Assembly: GCF_024713975.1 (NCBI RefSeq)
Contig: NC_091107.1
Coordinates: forward strand, 11,893,501 to 11,957,500
Length of the DNA: 64,000 nucleotides
DNA from: Paralichthys olivaceus
Lineage: Eukaryota > Chordata > Actinopteri > Pleuronectiformes > Paralichthyidae
Reading direction: 5' to 3'
Shown: positions 1-10,900 of the stretch, in pieces
How positions within the stretch are numbered: position 1 is the first letter of the stretch
Layout: every line of letters begins with the position of its first letter
The notes under the pieces: model-generated
What the model was told of the DNA's origin: nothing
Database searches by the model: none
The model's input: only the letters and a program-made list of their open reading frames with translations
Made by a program: the position numbers and the translations under genes

Positions 1-32
1 TTTCCTGTTTAAATCTTCTCGATCATTTTAAG

Positions 33-1158
33 CTGTCAATGGACGCATGTATGGGAACCTTGCCGGACTTGAGATGTGCGCCGGGGACAAAGTTTGGTGG
101 TACACCTTCGGGCTGGGCACAGAGGTGGACATCCACGGTGTTTACTTTGAAGGGAACACCTTCAAGAAGCAGAGCACAACACGTGACACTGTCAGCCTGT
201 TCCCTCACACCACTGCCAGTGTTTTCATGCAGCCCGACACCCCTGGTCAGTCATATTACTCTTCACATTCACTCAAAGCACACGTCTTTTTCTCCTTCAT
301 ACTGTATGTCATGTGTCCTCTGACTGCCACACCAAACCCAACATTAACAACAGCAATCATCAATCAATAACCACTATGCAAACAGGACTCATCAAAGCTT
401 TCTGTTTCATTTATAAGATTTATGGATTGTTGGCTGTTTTGGTTGGTGGAGTTTTCTTTCTCCCATTTGAATGACGTCTGCTTTCGCAAACCTCAAAGAC
501 AAATCCAAAGACAGAAACAGAGTCAACAGGTCATCGTGGATGCTGTAAATTCAACAGTATAATCTGCTGAATGTTAAAGTGTTCTTTAGAAAATCGGCTC
601 ATAATAATTATTTGTCTGATTTGTTTTTCCCACAAAAACTAGGTGTAAAACTACCCAAAACAAGACAATATACAACACAACAAGATATGATATGATACAA
701 TGCTATAGGACGTAACACAATAAAACAGGATAATCCCTTTTTTTATTGAAGGAGATGCAGATGCCACTTTCAGAAATTATACAGTATCAGACAAATGATT
801 ATTAAAGCAGTTTTTTAGTTGCTTCTTACCTAACCCTACCCTACCTTAGATTACCTTACCTAACCCTACCTTAGATTACCTTACCTAACCCTACCTTAGC
901 TTACCTTTACCTCTTTTCATTCCTCTGTTAGGTGTGTATGAAGTGAGCTGCAGAGTGACCGATCACTACTCAGCTGGCATGAGGCAGCAGTACAGAGTTG
1001 ACTTTTGCCCAAGACGTCAAGTGAAGCACACGCACACACACACGCGCACACAGCCAACTAAGATTGTGGAGTATTTCATCAGTGCTGAAGAAATCGAGTG
1101 GGATTACTCACCTGATAGAACCTGGGAGCTGGAGAAGCATCAGGCCACATCAGAGGAC

Positions 1159-1245
<87 letters not shown>

Positions 1246-3550
1246 TGTGTGTGTGTGTGTGTATCAGTGTATCACCATGATAATTGTAGGATGATGCATT
1301 TCAGTGTCTGAGACGGAGGCTGTGATTAGTGGCATTACTTATTACTGTTTGTTAATCGGAGCAAATTTGCACATGTCTCCCAGTCCAGGAAGCATCTTTG
1401 TGGAGAAAGGGAAGGACACAATTGGCTCACGCTATAAGAAGGTGGTGTACAGAGAATACACAAACGGCACCTTCAGTGTTCAGAAGAAACGGCAGCCCAG
1501 TCAACAGCACCTGGGAGTTATGGGTAAATTTAGTTGCAATTTGTGTTGTTTGGTGGAAAAGAAAGAAAATGCTGAAGACAACATGGGTTCATTCCTCCCC
1601 TGTAGGACCGATAATCAAAGCAGAAGTAGGAGAGCAGATCGTGATCTCATTCAAGAACAAAGCCAGTCGTGAATACTCGATTGGTGCACATGGAGTCAGA
1701 GCCAGTGGCGCACACGTTCCTGTCAAACCTGGTGAGAGTAAAATTTGAATAAAATAAATAAAGTGCAAGATGTTGCTGGTGTTTTCTTAAAAACGTGGGA
1801 TTTACTTTTGTTGTCCTGTGTTCTCTTGTCTTCAGGTCACATACTCGAGTTGACCTGGGATGTTCCTGTAAGCTCTGGTCCAGGGGTCTCAGATCCTAAC
1901 TGCATCTCTTACGCCTACTACTCCAATGTTGATTTCATTAAGGTGCATACACTCCATAGACAATCACAGTAATTCACCCTCCTGCTGTTCAAAGAAGGAG
2001 TTTTTCTTTGGGTGGTTGATTTACTACATGTATGTGACAGAGAAGCTTCCTTTGTTTATGTTCAGGATCTGTACAGTGGTCTCTTGGGGCCTCTGGTGAT
2101 ATGCAGGCCCGGGACTCTGCAGCGCGGGGAGGGGCCCGACAGACAGAGGGGTGACGTGGAGAAGGAATTTGCTCTGCTCTTTATGGTACATGATGAAAAC
2201 CAGTCGTGGTATTTGGACGACAACATCAGGACGTACATTGGCGCAGATCCCAATGCCTTCACAAAGAGTGAGGAATTTGAAGAGAGTAACAAGATGCACG
2301 GTGAGAGATAAGAAAAGGAGGAGGGGGTGTAAAGAGTGAAACCATCTAATCTATTAAAAAAATTAAGATTTATTGATGCTGCCAGAAAACTAACCTAGCT
2401 CGACCCAGGCATTCTCTGTTTTGTGTCTGAAACCAAACCAAACCAAACCTGATGTTTTCCAAGGTTACAGACACATGTAGTGTCACAATTCAAATGGATA
2501 GCCCGGCCAACATGATTTGATTTCAAATCTTGTGTCTGAATTTGGTCGACACACTCAAGATGGGATTGGTGTCAACATGTAAAAGGAAAATCTGTTATAC
2601 TGGTTTTACTTTCTGTAATTCTCTGCGTGTATTGAAGGGATCAATGGCAAGCTGTACGGTAACCTCCATGGACTGGTGATGATGCAGGGCCAGAAGGTCG
2701 ACTGGTATCTACTGGGAATGGGCAACGAAGTGGACATGCACACCGTTCACTTCCACGCTGAGACTTTCACCTACAAGGTAACTTAGAGCACCAACGAAAA
2801 AAGATTGTTAAGATAAAAGAGTGTGAGGCAAATGTATTTATACACAAATATTACTGGTTTTATCTGGGAGTGGGGTGATAATGATAATAGTGACTTTTAC
2901 ATTACATTACATATCATTTAGCTGACGCTTTTATCCAAAGCCACTTACAATAAGTGCATTCAGCCATGAGGGTACAAACCCAGAACAGCAAGACTCATGT
3001 ACAATAAATCTTCAAAAATGCTAAACTACAAGCGCTACATGTACATGCAAAATAGTGCAACTAAACTTTTTTTTTTTTAAGTATAGACACCAGAGTTATT
3101 AAACATCATTTTCTTAACCAAAGTGTAGTCGGAAGAGATGTGATTTTGTTGAGCGGCTAGGTGTCCCTCGCAGTGAGGGAGCAGCAAGCGGATTGGCCGA
3201 TGCAGAACGGGGTGGACGGGCTGGGGTGTAATGTTTAACCATGTCCTGGATGTAGACTGGGCCCGATCTGTTCACAGCACGGACGGTACACAAGTACTAG
3301 TGCCTTGAAGGGGACTGGTAACCATTGGAAGTAGCAGAGGAGCGGTGTATTGTAAGTGAACTGAGGTGGGTTGAAGACCAGTCGAGCTGCTGCATTCTGG
3401 ATGAGCTGCAGAGGTCGGATAGGGATAGAGGTTGGATAGCACAAGCAGGCTGACCAACAATCAGGGTGTGTTTCAGCATTGTTAGCAGGAAGGGAGAGTT
3501 GACTGTCGAGAGTGTTTATTTCCTCTTTTTTATGTTCTTGTACTGTATGC

Positions 3551-3592
<42 letters not shown>

Positions 3593-4498
3593 TGTGTGCC
3601 AGACGGACCGTGTCCACCGTGCAGACGTCTTTGACCTCTTCCCCGGGACTTTCCAGACTGTGGAGATGGTGGCCGGGAACCCAGGGACTTGGTTGCTCCA
3701 CTGTCATGTGACTGATCACATCCACGCAGGCATGGAGACCACATTCACCATCAAAGGTGCGTGTGTGTGTGTGTGTGTGTGTGTGCGTGTGTGCGTGTGT
3801 GGTGTGTGAATGGAAATGAACAGCAGTTGAAGAGGATTTGTCAAACATCTCAATTTATATATTTTTCTTTTCCAGAGAACGCCTCACATGGTAAGCACCT
3901 AAATGTTACATAATATTAAATCTACATTCAGTATTGTCAGTTCATTTCTGAATAAATTGGATGTAACACTGTATCCCAATTTAAAATACACATTAAATTA
4001 TTTCCATTAGTAATATTAAAGGTACGGTGTGTAGAATTTTGTGATATCTTGTGTTGAAATTGCATGTTGCAGCTGAACACCCCTCACCTCCTCCCCCTGT
4101 GGAAATCTAAACTTGTCATAAAAACTCAAGGTGTTGAGTTTGTCCAGTCTGGACTAATGTAAAAAACATGGCAGCCTCCGTAGAGCAGGTCCCCTCGAAT
4201 TAAATATAAAATATTTTAATATAAAGGGCCTTTTCTGGGGAAAAAGAAAACTACAATTCATACAATTTAGATGAAACTAACTAGTGAAAACATCATGAGG
4301 ATTATTCTACATAATATTTCTGCCAATAGATCCCTTTCACCTAAATCTTACACATTGGACCTTTAAGGGAGATTTTCCTGAAACAAATGATTTTACTTCC
4401 CACTGCCTTCAGGAACAAGTGGTCTTTCCCCAGCACCAGAAACTAAAGGCTCCATACAGATGCTGCTGCTCCTGCTCATACTCGGTTTCCTGGCCTGA
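33..4498 (+). CDS. Hephaestin/ceruloplasmin-family multicopper ferroxidase, 3' part of gene (5' end outside window)
   Basis: Coding exons: 33-245, 932-1160, 1384-1523, 1606-1731, 1836-1942, 2066-2300, 2638-2777, 3603-3756, 3876-3890, 4413-4498 (TGA); all junctions keep frame, giving about 480 aa that cover cupredoxin domains 4 to 6. Family members oxidise Fe(II) to Fe(III) at the cell surface or in plasma for loading on transferrin. Domain 4 carries a type-1 copper pattern [11 protein letters not shown] (C-x4-H-x4-M). Domain 6 carries [10 protein letters not shown] and [12 protein letters not shown], the trinuclear and type-1 copper ligands. The stretch [20 protein letters not shown] is closer to remembered hephaestin and hephaestin-like 1 than to ceruloplasmin. 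The protein ends ENASHGTSGL..., then a leucine-rich segment ([12 protein letters not shown]) and stop, unlike the long cytoplasmic tail of hephaestin; this suggests a GPI signal (inference). Domain 5 reads GAHG where human homologues have HAHG. Family is certain; the paralogue (hephl1, heph or cp) is not. Confidence 0.9.
828..905. repeat. Minisatellite of CCTTACCTAACCCTA-type units in a ferroxidase intron
   Basis: Repeated ACCTAACCCTACCTTAGATT-like units stand just upstream of the acceptor at 931. The units vary and look like decayed telomere-like or simple repeats; no coding role is seen. Confidence 0.7.
1161..1262 (+). repeat. (GT)n microsatellite containing a splice donor
   Basis: About 100 bases of almost pure GT begin exactly at the donor of exon 932-1160 (GGACAG|gtgtgtgt). 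One interruption (tat) lies near 1238. Confidence 0.95.
2899..3475 (-). mobile_element. Teleost interspersed repeat with LINE-like reverse transcriptase remnant, inside a ferroxidase intron
   Basis: The left part has the widespread fish motif 'gctgacgcttttatccaaag' at about 2921. The right part, read on the minus strand, encodes [15 protein letters not shown] followed by a WLPV...KALVLVYR pattern, which I recognise from the C-terminal end of fish LINE reverse transcriptases. The reading frame is decayed. It is probably one old insertion in the intron 2778-3602, since the two parts often occur together in fish genomes (recollection). Confidence 0.7.
3553..3598 (+). repeat. (GT)n microsatellite directly before a splice acceptor
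   Basis: The GT run with a few GC steps leads straight into gccag|ACGGAC at 3602/3603, so this acceptor has no ordinary pyrimidine tract. A second GT run (about 3757-3803) starts at the donor of the same exon (AAAG|gtgcgtgtgtgt). Confidence 0.92.
4016..4366 (+). mobile_element. TTAA-flanked MITE, copy 1
   Basis: A 351-bp element including TTAA at both ends (4016-4019 and 4363-4366). Its ends are imperfect inverted repeats: AGGTACGGTGTGTAGAATTT on the left, and AGGTCCAATGTGTAAGATTT as the reverse complement of the right end. Two more copies lie at 60890-61263 and 61850-62203. There is no coding capacity. TTAA duplication is typical of piggyBac-type elements, hence the suggestion of a non-autonomous piggyBac-like family. 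It sits in the last intron of the ferroxidase gene. Confidence 0.8.
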
Positions 4499-4839
4499 GG
4501 TGAACTGCACTGATGAGAGAAGTCTGACACTTGACTGTGTGTAAACACCATGAAGCATTTCACAATTCCAGGGACAAGAATCACTGTTGGTGTGTTTGGA
4601 GAATATGTTCTGTATATAAATATCAAACACTTACCAGGGCAGTTATGATTTATCTGAGACTGCAATTCTGTAAAATGTTCAGGATCGTTTCATTTGTTAG
4701 GGCTAAAATTATTTGTTATTATTGTTGCTATACTGTGGATTTTTTTTTTTTTTTTTTTATGTTCTGTTTTCTGACATCTTGCACTGTGTTTGAGCAAAGC
4801 ACTGCTATACCAAATATTTTATTACAGTTTTGAAAGAGC

Positions 4840-4845
4840 AATAAA
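4840..4845 (+). other. Polyadenylation signal of the ferroxidase gene
   Basis: AATAAA lies 342 bases after the TGA at 4496-4498, followed by a GT-rich stretch (gttctgtatgtgtaca). It gives a short 3' UTR. Position and downstream context support use; no transcript was seen. Confidence 0.6.
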
Positions 4846-4869
4846 AAATATTGTTCTGTATGTGTACAC

Positions 4870-6780
4870 AAACTTTACTTGACGGATTTCCACAAAACGT
4901 GGAGGAAGTGATATGGGTCAGGAAGGAACTGGATCTGGGCGGATTCAATCCTTTTTTTTCACTTCCTTTAACATTGTGAGACATTTTCGTTCTCAGAGAC
5001 CGATATTTATGAGTGCAGAACCAAATAAAGATCTGGATCCAGTGTATTTAAATGTGGTTTCATAAAGGGACTGTTGGTGGAGTGGTACGCTCTCTGAAAG
5101 CCCCTCTAGTTTGTCTTTCATGTGCTCTAACACCACAAGATGGCGTTAAATCAAATTGAAAACAGTAAATTGACAAGATTTTTTTTTTTCTTAAATATGC
5201 AATACTGTTTAACTCTTTTTGTAGATTTTATCACAGAAAACATGTTATACTCAGATCCACATGCAGAATATTACTCGAGGAAATGTGGAGGTATTTGTAT
5301 TTTAACATATTGAATTCTTTGGTACTTCTGTAACATATCACACGATTGCACCCTGTCTTGGAAGTGTGTGATATCCTGTGGTACCTGATCAGATCAATAG
5401 GTGTTTTTGATAAGGTTTAGGAAATAAAACACTGCACCAGATTAGCTGATGTGTGTGTTTTGTAATGAGCTTGTAAATAACTGTTAAATCTGGGCAGATA
5501 CATCCACTGCAGCATCAGCAAAACTGAGATCAGCTGATCATTCAACTTCTGATACTCAAACAGTCTGACTGGTTCCTCTAGGACTGATAGATCAATAGAT
5601 CCAATGCCCCATCAGCATGAGGATAGTAGGATGCCAGATTAAAAGCAAATCTGAATTTCAAACTTGGTGGGGTTGTTTTTGTCTTTAATCAGGGTCATTG
5701 ATCACAGTAACAGCACAAATTACCATATCAGTGTTTGTTTAGATAGCTTGACTGTTCACTCAGCCATCGATTAGCATATGGATCACAGTTTCAGCATCAC
5801 TCTTTGTAAGTGGACAATCAGCAGTCTCAAACTTGGAAAACAGTTTTTCACTGCAAGTTTGCTGACTATGTAAACTTCACTTTCAAAATATAATATGTTT
5901 AAACTTCTAGACCAAATTATTAAAAAACAGCCAATAATAAATACACTACCAAAAGTTAAGACACAACCAAAGGGCTGCAGAGCTGAGAGCAAAATCCTGC
6001 AGAAAACTATTGACATCACAACTACAGACAAACATACAAGGTTTTAATTACCTATACATTAAGTTTGTTAAGCTTTCAATTTAAATGGTTTAAATTAGGA
6101 ACAATTAACTGAGTAAAGTTTGTCTTGCATCAGTTTTCACATATGCAATGAAAAAACATTTAAACTCTGGTTGTATCCACTAAACCAAAAGAGGCAGGAC
6201 TGTTGATCAGGTAAATTTGTGAGCACAGCATTAATGTTGAGAAACCACTGATAACAAAGTCCCAATGAAGAAACTAATAACTGGTTTAAATTAACTCACA
6301 TGAGCTGACTGCTTCCCTGGATCTGGGTGTTTACCTCAGCAGCTCATACCCACATAAACATCCAATACACGGTAAACAACAGTAAACAGTTTTGGAAAAA
6401 CAACTGGAACAGATGAGTCACAGCTCCAGTCTGCTCTCTATCAATTCCTGTTATTGATCTGACAACTGTTGATGCATCCTTATCTGCAGAAGTCCATTAT
6501 GTTTAAAGCCAAACTTTGTTTGGCCTGATTAATCCTTTCCATTCAGTCAGTTAAGGTGCTCACAGACTTCCTGCTGCACAGTGGCCGTGATAAAATCATT
6601 CTTACTAAAACAGACACTTTTTTTTTTTTTTTGCTTTTGCTTAAATGTACAGTTTCTTCAGAAAATGATCACCTTCAAAACATGCCTTCGAACTGCCTCC
6701 TGAAAAATCAATGTGCAAGGCCCAAATAGGATGTTGAATGCTCTTTGGCTTAGGTGCAGGTATCAGACATTGTCAATAGG
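4870..6780. other. Intergenic stretch, ferroxidase to slc43a2
   Basis: AT-rich DNA with scattered stop codons in all frames and no splice-compatible coding exon that I can support. No long tandem repeat was seen. Confidence 0.6.
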
Positions 6781-6810
6781 GGGCGCCATGTGATGGCAGC
6801 CAGCCTGAGT

Positions 6811-6818
6811 ATATAAAC
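6811..6818 (+). promoter_or_regulatory. slc43a2: TATA box of slc43a2 (putative)
   Basis: ATATAAAC stands about 30 bases before the likely transcription start near 6840 and ahead of an untranslated exon that ends at a good donor at 6921/6922 (GGAGAG|gtaaag). The core promoter is inferred from position and motif only. Confidence 0.5.
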
Positions 6819-6839
6819 CTGGCTTTTTTCAGAGGACTG

Positions 6840-6921
6840 GTCATTTAAAGCTGAGTGACCAGGGTACATCTGGAAGAGTGGAGCTGGCCTGAGCTGCTGC
6901 TGCTCCTTACAGCCTGGAGAG
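6840..6921 (+). other. slc43a2: slc43a2 5' untranslated first exon (putative)
   Basis: This GC-richer stretch (gagctggcctgagctgctgc) follows the TATA-like box and ends at GGAGAG|gtaaag. The next exon would start at 7769 after ctccacag and carries the start codon at 7910. The 5' boundary is approximate. Confidence 0.45.
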
Positions 6922-7909
6922 GTAAAGATGCTTCCATATATTCCACCTGTGATTTATCTTGTGCTGCAGAAAACTGAATGAGTAGCGAGGAAAGATTCGT
7001 TTTTAATTGAATAAAGCAACACATTTACCAACACTATCTTTGATTATTAGTTTTTACATGGGACACACTGTTATCCCTGCAGCCACTTCCAGGCAGTGGT
7101 AGAGCAGATTGTGTGTGGGTGTACGCACAGCATTGTGTGTGTGTGTGTGTGTGAGTTGACTGTAAGGGCTGGTTTGTTTATTGTTTGTCTGGTAGCTCCC
7201 TTCTGTGTTTTTTGGGTGCACCACAGTAATTGCAGAGGGCAGTCGCGGTTGGATGAGCCCGAGAGGACATTTAGGGGTTGCATAGGGGAGAAGGGCATTG
7301 TGGGTTGGGGGTGGATGGGGGAGACAAGGGGGCCTCGTCGTGAGGGAGCAGTGAGGGAGCCCCACTTTTCTCTCTTGGGTCCAGTTTGGACCAGTTCTCT
7401 AGCGAACAGCAGAAACTGTGACACCAGTGCAGAGGCTTCAGTTATTATAATACCTGTGTTGTGACGTAAGAGCAGAGTGATGTAATGATCTTTGCACTAT
7501 AGCAGGAGAGTTAATCATTGGCCATCTATGAGATAGTTTAGATCTTTAGTGTGAATGTCATTACCTCTCCTCTTTGTTTAGATATAAGGGGTCAATTAAT
7601 CAAGACAAACAGAGCATGGTAATTTTCTTACTTGAAAACAAGTTATATTCATTTGGGTGAAAAGTTAAGTGGTTTTATCTTGTGATCTTTTAAAACTCAC
7701 ACCTTCCTGTCTGTCAGTGAGTTCAGTGTGATAGGCTAACTATAAAACCTCCCCCTTCCTCTCCACAGATAAGTGATCAGAGATCCTTCATCCTGAGCGT
7801 CAGTCAGGGAGACTCTCTCTCTCCGAGCTTCCAGCCTGCTCTTCTCCTCCCTCTCTCTCTCTCTACCTCCACTGACTCTCCTCTACCTGTAATTTCCTAC
7901 CCCTCAACC

Positions 7910-10900
7910 ATGGCTCCAACCCTGGCCACGGCTTTCGCCAAGCGCTGGTGGATGGCAGTGACTGCTATCATTGAGAATCTGCTCTTCTCTGCCGTGCTGC
8001 TGGGATGGGGGTCGCTCCTCATCATGCTCAAATCCGAGGGCTTCTATTCGTACCTTTGCAATGAGGAGGGTGAGTCATAACTACTGTACTTTAGAAAGGA
8101 CACACACTCTTTTTCTCCTACTTGTTCCATTTAACATTTCCACACATGGGCCTAGATTTCTCATGTTTGGGGCATCTGTCTTCATAAGTTTATAGTGAAA
8201 AACTTATTGGCACAACTATTTGCTGTTAATGTAAGGATTTGTGGAGATGGGTCAGTCAGTGAGTATCATCCTGATTTAGGATGAAGGGACAGGAGCAAGC
8301 TTTTATTTAACACACGTAACTCAACACTGCTTCCGTCTTGCCTCTTTCATTCTTTCAGAAGAATACTTGTTTTATGTGACGGGGTCATGAGCTGTCTTTG
8401 CAGGGTCCTGGGAGATTAAACCTGATAAGTTAAATTAAACAGAGAGCCAGGGTTGCAGGCGGGCAAAGTGGTCCAGAGGTAAAAAGGCTCCAGTGTAAGG
8501 CAAGTCCAGCTAAAGTGGCTGCAGACTTATTGAGAGACAACTGATAAACACACAAGGGAAAGACAGAAAAGAGTCAGACCAGACTTATCCTTTGGACCTG
8601 AGGTGACACAGTGTTGTTCCCTGACTGTGCTGAGCACTGCTGAGGAAGTAGACACCAGGCTACTGGTTGGAATCAGGTTTTGTCTCTCTCACCATTGATT
8701 TACCAAACTCGTTATTGGTACAGGAGGATTCACAGAATCCTTTAATCCTGTCCCCAGACAACTTTGTCGGACACTTGATTTGATCTTTCAAATCATTTAG
8801 CAGCAAATTCTACCAAGAACCTCCAAATAATCAACACCGTGCACCACCCTGCAGTACAAGTAATCTGTGATGCTCAGCACCGACACACACTCCCACCACT
8901 GAAGCAACAGTCGAGCATCCACGACTGTAGGTGACTTCCTGGGGCAAAGCCACAGCCGTCTTATCTTGTTGTGATGATATAAGAAGGGAGAGGACAGCAC
9001 CAGCTCAGCTCTTTCCAGGCATGTGACCGGTGATACAGAAAGATCCACAGCAGGGTTTTATTACTGGTAATATGGAAGCTTAAAGTCCACAGATAAAGGG
9101 TCAGAGGACTGATAGTAAAGTGATGAACAGTAGAAAAGTCAGATCTGTGGTGGAGGCTGACAGTCAGAATGAAACGTCGGAACACAAGATAACATAATGT
9201 TGCGGTGCAGGAATTTTAGATATGAGGGGAATGAGTATAAAGCTTGATTTTTCTATGCAGGTCATTGAGTACAGTGGGTACTACTTCACTTTAGATATTC
9301 AGTCTAATATGGTATGGACATTTATTTCTCATGTAAACATATTTGCTCTATGAGTTCACAAGTGTTACTTTAGAACAATTTTAGAGTAGAATACAAAATC
9401 TTTATTTTCTACTTGCATGGAAATGTTGCCTTTGGGAACAAAGCAGGGTGTGATAAGACATTTTAAAAAGATACATGACAAAGACAGTTCATTTATTTAA
9501 AAAAAGACTTTTGCTCATTCTCCCTAGACTTTATCCGTATATGATCTTTCATGCATTTTACCTTTTAGTACACAAGGTATCTCATGATATTTCAATGAAA
9601 TCAGACAAACAAAACTATCAGTCCTTCATGCACAGTTTACTCTGTTCACCTTCATCATTCAACTGTATGTCTTATCACTCACTTGATCACCTTTGCCCCT
9701 CGCTGCTGCTTATCAGTCAGATGTTACTGTAAAGACTTTAAGCGACTCATGGAAAGGTTCGGCTGAGAGATTTATGATTCTTTTCTTCTGTTTTCTAAAT
9801 CTAAGACTCTTTCAAGGCTTTATAAGTTATCAATGATATAAGTTGTGTTATTTCCCCATGTCTCTACCTGGTGCCGTCTATAAATATCTATAAAATAATT
9901 AATACTAAACCATTTAACAAACATACATACGGAGGTAGACAGTTATAACAGTGGTTAAAGGGAATATGTGCATATAGTCTGTTGAGCCTTTTTATTTATG
10001 AGTTCATTCTCCACATTTTTGTACAAGATTGCATTTGCAGATAATGTGACCCTTCATGCCAGTCTTTATTTTGTCAGAGGATGAGAAAACATTACGTGTA
10101 TTTTTGAAGAATCAATGAAAGGCTCTCACAAGCTTTTATTTAGCTCCATTCTGCTCAATCTAATCTTCCTGCAACAACAACAACTACCAAACAACAGGAA
10201 ATACTATCTGCGTTTTAGACACACTTTCCAAACAACTCCCCCGCTGCAGCCTTGCTTCCCACAAAATGTGTTTGATCCGGGTTCCTGCATGAAGACTTTG
10301 TCACTTTGTAACGAAGCACGTCATGGTGTTTCGCACAGGGATGCTACAAACACACTTGCCTCCTATGACTACAAAGACAACAGAGAGGTGACAAGGAGGT
10401 TAACCCAGAAAGCATCGGCTCATACATCACGACCAATAAGTTTCCAAACTGCTGCTGCTCTTCCCTCCCTCTTCCTCTTCACTTGGACTCCTCCTGAACC
10501 TTTGTACTTTTTTCACATTATCTCATTGCAGGTTGCAAGTTAATGAGAAGTTTATTGCCAGTGCTAGTTTATCACTTTGTATCCCTGGCATTCCAACTAA
10601 CTAATAAAGTAGTATAGTTTAGGAGCTGAACTCAAGACACTTACACACGATTATTCACCATCTGTGTGTTTTCGTTCATCAGTATGATCAAATAAAGACA
10701 ATGTTCAAAATGGAACCATCTTACCTGAGAGCACATTTTCTTTACATGCCTCTCCGAAATGTGTCTTTACACCTAATCCTCTTCCTATTTCCATCATGTT
10801 GTGTAGGTAACAGCTCCAGCTATAATCTGTCTCTGCCTGACGCAACGCCGACACCTGATGAGTACGCTGACTACTATGAAGGTGAGGATGCTGTGGTCGG

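Noticed and set aside
934-1311. Frame with long Cys-Val repeat
   Set aside because: The CV repeat is the (GT)n intron sequence after the donor at 1161; only 932-1160 is coding.
10115-10543. 142-codon plus-strand frame in slc43a2 intron 1
   Set aside because: Low-complexity translation (poly-Gln/Leu, phenylalanine-rich) without a recognised domain or matching splice phase.
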